This document shows positions 60,933 to 64,000 of a stretch of 64,000 nt of DNA, piece by piece. Within the stretch, counting starts at the first letter, position 1; the number at the start of each line of letters is the position of its first letter. The notes beneath the pieces were generated by a model, which searched no databases, had not been told where the DNA came from, and worked only from the letters and a program-made list of their open reading frames with translations. The translations under genes were made by a program, and so were the position numbers. The stretch covers positions 806,001 to 870,000 of the forward strand of contig CAVVEG010000017.1 in the NCBI GenBank assembly GCA_963747255.1. The letters are read 5' to 3'. This DNA comes from CAIYRG01 sp963747255 (lineage in GTDB: Bacteria; Pseudomonadota; Alphaproteobacteria; Micropepsales; Micropepsaceae).

Positions 60933-61942
60933 ATTCCCCCGCCAAACTCAGCCATGCTGTGGGCCCGCGGCAGCGCGCCGGTGAACACGCCGTCCTTATC
61001 GGGCTTTCCGCGGCAATCGTTTCGGTCCAGGAGGAACGCCCACGGGTACTGGTGGTGCACCGGAACGATGGCGCCGATGCGCTTCCTTTCGGAAATTTCG
61101 ATCCGCTGTCTCATCGGACCCTCGAGTCCGGCCTGAGAAGCTGGGTGCAGGAACAGACACAACTGCGTCTCGGTTACGTCGAGCAGCTTTACACATTTGG
61201 AGATCGTGGAAGACATCTTGCCAGCCCTGGTGAAGGTCCCCGCGTCGTTTCGGTTGGATATCTCGCCTTGACGCGAACTCCATTGCCGCAAACACCGGGT
61301 GTCCTGTGGCGCGACTGGTATGCCTATTTCCCGTGGGAAGATTGGCGCCAGAATATTCCCGGCGTGATTGCGTCACTGATCCTTCCGCGGCTCAACCTCT
61401 TCGCCCAATCGGCGCCGAACTCCGAGCTGCGGGAAACCCGCCATGATCGAATCCGGCTCTGCTTCGGGACCGAAAGCAGCGGCTGGGACGAAGAAAAAGT
61501 CCTGGAGAGATATGAACTTCTCTATGAAGCCGGGTTGGTCGCGGAAGCCCAGCGGGATCGTGGCGCTGCTCCCCCCGGCGGTCCCGTTTCCGAGTTGGGC
61601 GCGATCATGGTGTTTGACCACCGCCAAATCCTCGCCACAGCAATGGGAAGGCTGCGGGGCAAAATGAAATACCGCCCCGTAGTTTTCGAACTGATGCCCA
61701 CCGAATTCACGCTGCTCGAGCTCCAGCGCACCGTTGAAGCACTCTCCGGAATATTCCTTCACAAGCAGAATTTTCGCAGACTTGTCGAAGCACAGGGTCT
61801 CGTCGAGGGTACCGGGAGGATGTCCCGAAAAACGGGCGGACGCCCCGCCGAAATATTTCGCTTTCGCAGGGAGGTGCTTAGGGAACGGCCGGCCCCGGGC
61901 GTTCGGGTCGGTATCGGCCGGGGTGCACGCGCGCAGACTTGA
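60929..61942 (+). CDS. nadQ: Nudix-related transcriptional regulator of NAD synthesis (NadQ/NrtR type)
   Basis: 337 residues from a GTG overlapping the PTP-like stop. The N-terminal part (about residues 22-155) is a Nudix fold without a working Nudix box (the REUxEExGU residues are not seen), which suggests ligand sensing rather than hydrolysis. The C-terminal part (about 235-320) is a winged helix with FELMPTEFTLLELQRTVEALSG, FLHKQNFRRLVEAQGLVE and GRPAEIFRF, as in NrtR/NadQ. It should repress nadA-nadC in response to a NAD-related metabolite. Two 19-bp palindromes lie directly downstream in the nadA promoter region. Confidence 0.85.
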   Translation: MNSPAKLSHAVGPRQRAGEHAVLIGLSAAIVSVQEERPRVLVVHRNDGADALPFGNFDPLSHRTLESGLRSWVQEQTQLRLGYVEQLYTFGDRGRHLASPGEGPRVVSVGYLALTRTPLPQTPGVLWRDWYAYFPWEDWRQNIPGVIASLILPRLNLFAQSAPNSELRETRHDRIRLCFGTESSGWDEEKVLERYELLYEAGLVAEAQRDRGAAPPGGPVSELGAIMVFDHRQILATAMGRLRGKMKYRPVVFELMPTEFTLLELQRTVEALSGIFLHKQNFRRLVEAQGLVEGTGRMSRKTGGRPAEIFRFRREVLRERPAPGVRVGIGRGARAQT

Positions 61943-61966
61943 CGTTATGCTCAGGGGAAGCATATT
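61939..61966 (+). promoter_or_regulatory. Candidate promoter P1 of nadA
   Basis: TTGACG (61939-61944), 16-base spacer, CATATT (61961-61966): a good housekeeping-type promoter. The spacer and the first four bases of the -10 are occupied by palindrome 61946-61964, so a bound repressor would block it. The predicted start, about 61973, is right at the terminator hairpin. Confidence 0.55.
61946..61964. promoter_or_regulatory. Operator 1, 19-bp palindrome in nadQ-nadA gap
   Basis: TATGCTCAGGGGAAGCATA: arms of 7 with spacer 5 and one mismatch. The same 7-5-7 pattern recurs at 62008-62026. It is placed over the P1 promoter and begins 4 bp after the stop of the regulator gene. It is most likely the NadQ-type binding site. 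Confidence 0.7.
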
Positions 61967-61973
61967 AGGGAGT

Positions 61974-61996
61974 GCCGGGCCGGTCCGGCTTTTTTT
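61974..61996 (+). terminator. Intrinsic terminator between nadQ and nadA
   Basis: Stem GCCGG / CCGGC with loop GCCGGT, then seven Ts (61990-61996). It lies between the two palindromes and should end transcription arriving from the HD-PTP-nadQ operon, or act on transcripts from P1. Confidence 0.7.
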
Positions 61997-62007
61997 GGTG
62001 CATAGGA

Positions 62008-62026
62008 TATGCTCATTCCGAGCATA
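62008..62026. promoter_or_regulatory. Operator 2, perfect 19-bp palindrome before nadA
   Basis: TATGCTCATTCCGAGCATA: perfect 7-base arms with a 5-base spacer. The right arm runs into CATAAT (62023-62028), a good -10 hexamer whose start point would be about 62035, the A of the nadA ATG. No good -35 is seen. It is likely the main regulator site for nadA-nadC. Confidence 0.75.
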
Positions 62027-62034
62027 ATAGAAAC

Positions 62035-63069
62035 ATGCAACAGCTCCCGTATACCGCTGAGATTGCTGCGGAAACCGCACCGCTCTTCGATCGCGTCAAG
62101 CGTGTTATTCCGGCAATCGAGTGGCAGGTTTTTGCACCCTGGATATCGGCAATAAACCAGCTCAAGCGCGAAAAACACGCTGTCGTTCTGGCGCATAATT
62201 ACATGACGCCGGAGATATACCACTGCGTGGCGGACTTCGTCGGCGATTCCCTGCAGTTGGCCCGCGAGGCGGCGATGACCGATGCGAGGATCATCGTGCA
62301 GGCGGGCGTGCGGTTCATGGCCGAGACGGCAAAAGTACTATCACCGCAAAAAACCGTTCTTATTCCGCATGAGCAGGCAGGCTGCTCGCTCGCTTCATCG
62401 ATAACGGCACAGGATGTCAGGGGGCTCAGGCGGGCCCATCCCGGACTTCCTGTGGTCTCCTATGTCAATACGTCTGCGGAGGTGAAGGCTGAATCCGACA
62501 TCTGCTGCACCTCAGCCAATGCAGTCGATGTTGTCGAAGCGATCGCCAGCGAGCGGAACGTCGATTCTGTGGTCATGATCCCGGACGAATACCTCGCGAA
62601 AAATGTCGCAGCCCAAACCGAGGTCAAGATCATCACCTGGAAAGGTCACTGCGAGGTTCATGAACGTTTTTCAGCGATGGACATTCGTGAATTGCGCGCC
62701 GGAAATCCCGGGATTGCCGTTCTGGCGCATCCGGAATGCTCTCCTGAAGTGGTGGCGGAGGCCGATTTTGCCGGTTCGACCGCGGCCATGAGCAATTACG
62801 TGAAGTCGCGACACCCGGCGCGTGTTGCCCTGATCACCGAATGTTCGATGAGCGACAATGTCGCGGTGGAAGCTCCATCCGTCGAATTCATCCGGCCCTG
62901 CAATCTCTGCCCGCATATGAAGCGGATTACGCTGCCGGGGATCCTGCGCGCCCTGGAAACGGAAACAATCGAAGTTTTGGTCGATCCGCTGGTCGCGGTT
63001 CGCGCGCGCGCGGCGGTTGAAGCGATGCTGAAAGTTCGGTCAAAGGCGCACAGGCGTGCCGCGGCGTAG
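62035..63069 (+). CDS. nadA: Quinolinate synthase NadA
   Basis: A 344-residue 4Fe-4S enzyme condensing iminoaspartate with DHAP to quinolinate. It has VVLAHNYMTPEIYHCVADFVGDS, AETAKVLSP, EQAGCSLASS, CEVHERFS and a C-terminal CNLCPHMKRITL. The cluster Cys residues fit the family. No Shine-Dalgarno is present before the ATG; a -10 element ends 7 bp upstream, so a leaderless mRNA is possible. nadC follows after 3 bp; nadB (L-aspartate oxidase) is absent from the visible locus. Confidence 0.96.
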   Translation: MQQLPYTAEIAAETAPLFDRVKRVIPAIEWQVFAPWISAINQLKREKHAVVLAHNYMTPEIYHCVADFVGDSLQLAREAAMTDARIIVQAGVRFMAETAKVLSPQKTVLIPHEQAGCSLASSITAQDVRGLRRAHPGLPVVSYVNTSAEVKAESDICCTSANAVDVVEAIASERNVDSVVMIPDEYLAKNVAAQTEVKIITWKGHCEVHERFSAMDIRELRAGNPGIAVLAHPECSPEVVAEADFAGSTAAMSNYVKSRHPARVALITECSMSDNVAVEAPSVEFIRPCNLCPHMKRITLPGILRALETETIEVLVDPLVAVRARAAVEAMLKVRSKAHRRAAA

Positions 63070-63072
63070 ATC

Positions 63073-63945
63073 ATGGATTCCCGATCTCCACAGCCGCCTG
63101 AGATCAATGCACCTCATCCGCTGCTGATTGAACCCATCGTACGCAGGGCGCTCGAAGAAGATCTCGGGCGCGCCGGCGATCTGACGACCGATCTTCTGCT
63201 CGCTTCGGGTGTTGCGGCTCGCGCCGCAATTGTGGCGCGCGAGGGAGGAATTGTTTCCGGACTGATGGTGGCAGAGATTGCATTTCACGCAATCGATCCG
63301 GCAGTCCATGTCGAAGTCACTGCGCCGGACGGATCCTGCGTGGCGCCCGGGCAAACTGTTGCCGTGGTCGACGGTTCAGCCCGCTCCATCCTTACGGCGG
63401 AAAGGGTGGCGCTGAATTTTCTCGGTCATCTCTCGGGCGTCGCAACAGCAACGAACGAACTCGTGCAGCGCATCGCAGGTACCCATGCGTATATTATCTG
63501 TACACGGAAAACGATACCGGGTCTCCGGCTGCTGCAGAAATATGCTGTCCGCTGTGGCGGCGGGCTGAATCACCGCTTCGGGCTCGACGACGCCGTCCTG
63601 GTCAAGGACAACCACATAGCCACCGCGGGCGGACTTGCCGCCGTCATGTCCCGATTGCGCGGCAGGCTCGGGCCCATGGTAAAAATCGAGGTTGAAGTCG
63701 ACACGATTGAGCAGCTTCAGGAAGCGCTGGCTCTCGGTTTCGACGCAATTCTGCTCGACAACATGCCGCCGGAGACGATGCGACGGGCAGTTCGGATCAC
63801 GGCCGGCCGCGCCAGTCTTGAAGCATCCGGGGGCATTACGCGCGACCGTGTGCGCGAGATTGCCGAAACCGGGGTCGACTTCATTTCGTCAGGCGCCCTG
63901 ACTCACAGCGTCCGCAGTCTGGATCTGGGACTGGACTTCCTCTGA
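63073..63945 (+). CDS. nadC: Quinolinate phosphoribosyltransferase NadC
   Basis: 290 residues. It turns quinolinate and PRPP into nicotinate mononucleotide. Motifs are ALEEDLGRAGDLTTD, ERVALNFLGHLSGVAT, RKTIPGLRLLQKYAV, GGLNHRFGLDDAVLVKDNH and EASGGITRDRVREIAETGVD. The 3-bp gap to nadA makes one transcript almost certain. The last 55 bases of the window after its stop show nothing recognisable. Confidence 0.96.
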   Translation: MDSRSPQPPEINAPHPLLIEPIVRRALEEDLGRAGDLTTDLLLASGVAARAAIVAREGGIVSGLMVAEIAFHAIDPAVHVEVTAPDGSCVAPGQTVAVVDGSARSILTAERVALNFLGHLSGVATATNELVQRIAGTHAYIICTRKTIPGLRLLQKYAVRCGGGLNHRFGLDDAVLVKDNHIATAGGLAAVMSRLRGRLGPMVKIEVEVDTIEQLQEALALGFDAILLDNMPPETMRRAVRITAGRASLEASGGITRDRVREIAETGVDFISSGALTHSVRSLDLGLDFL

Positions 63946-64000
63946 CCGCGTGTTCGAGGCAGGTGCCTGCACAACGGCTGCGGCTGCGCCTGTTCCAGCG

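Overview
The window comes from an alphaproteobacterium. Class-level markers include a CobS/CobT cobaltochelatase pair preceded by a J-domain gene, the small protein Usg, a CarD-type regulator beside FdxA, a SUV3-like helicase followed by an S4-domain protein, a NadQ-type Nudix regulator, and the order tig-clpP-clpX-lon-hup. I cannot place it below class from sequence alone. Gene density is high, with many 1-4 bp start/stop overlaps and GC-rich codons throughout.

Layout, left to right. 0-6.5 kb: a metal-efflux RND operon (small secreted Cys/His protein, lipoprotein outer-membrane factor, adaptor, CzcA-type pump). 6.6-15.7 kb: a minus-strand operon of one EF-hand protein and four consecutive TPR/GT41 (SPINDLY/OGT-like) glycosyltransferases, all translationally coupled. 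15.9-24.2 kb: tRNA-Val, HU, Lon, a lactonase-fold protein, ClpX, ClpP, trigger factor and tRNA-Leu, i.e. the protein quality-control block. 24.3-32.5 kb: a heme-c/beta-propeller protein, NAD(P)H-hydrate repair, an aminotransferase, glnB-glnA behind a sigma-54 promoter, and parE. 32.6-37.8 kb: a DEAD-box helicase, a J-domain protein, cobS and cobT. 37.8-45.7 kb: rpmB, a DUF3108 gene, the helicase/S4 locus, fdxA, carD, a decayed IS630-type element and a nuclease-like gene. Several genes here carry frameshifts. 45.8-52.2 kb: DoxX, Sua5-type tRNA modification, an FAD oxidase, an FKBP lipoprotein (frameshifted near its end), a Nudix hydrolase, a glycosyltransferase, a LysE exporter and Usg. 52.2-55.0 kb: asparagine synthase plus a GT4 glycosyltransferase. 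55.1-60 kb: YgfZ, Tag, the queuosine/preQ0 operon queC-queE-queD-queF and a double universal stress protein. 59.7-64 kb: HD phosphohydrolase, PTP-like phosphatase, NadQ-type regulator, then nadA-nadC.

The strongest unexplained signals are three. First, the EF-hand plus four-paralogue GT41 operon, a candidate protein O-glycosylation locus. Second, two copies of one 19-bp palindrome (7-5-7) between the NadQ-type regulator and nadA, each merged with a -10 element and separated by an intrinsic terminator. Third, a cluster of frameshifts between about 38.7 and 48.8 kb in otherwise conserved genes; these are either real decay next to an insertion sequence or local sequence error. No CRISPR array, prophage or restriction/defence island is visible.
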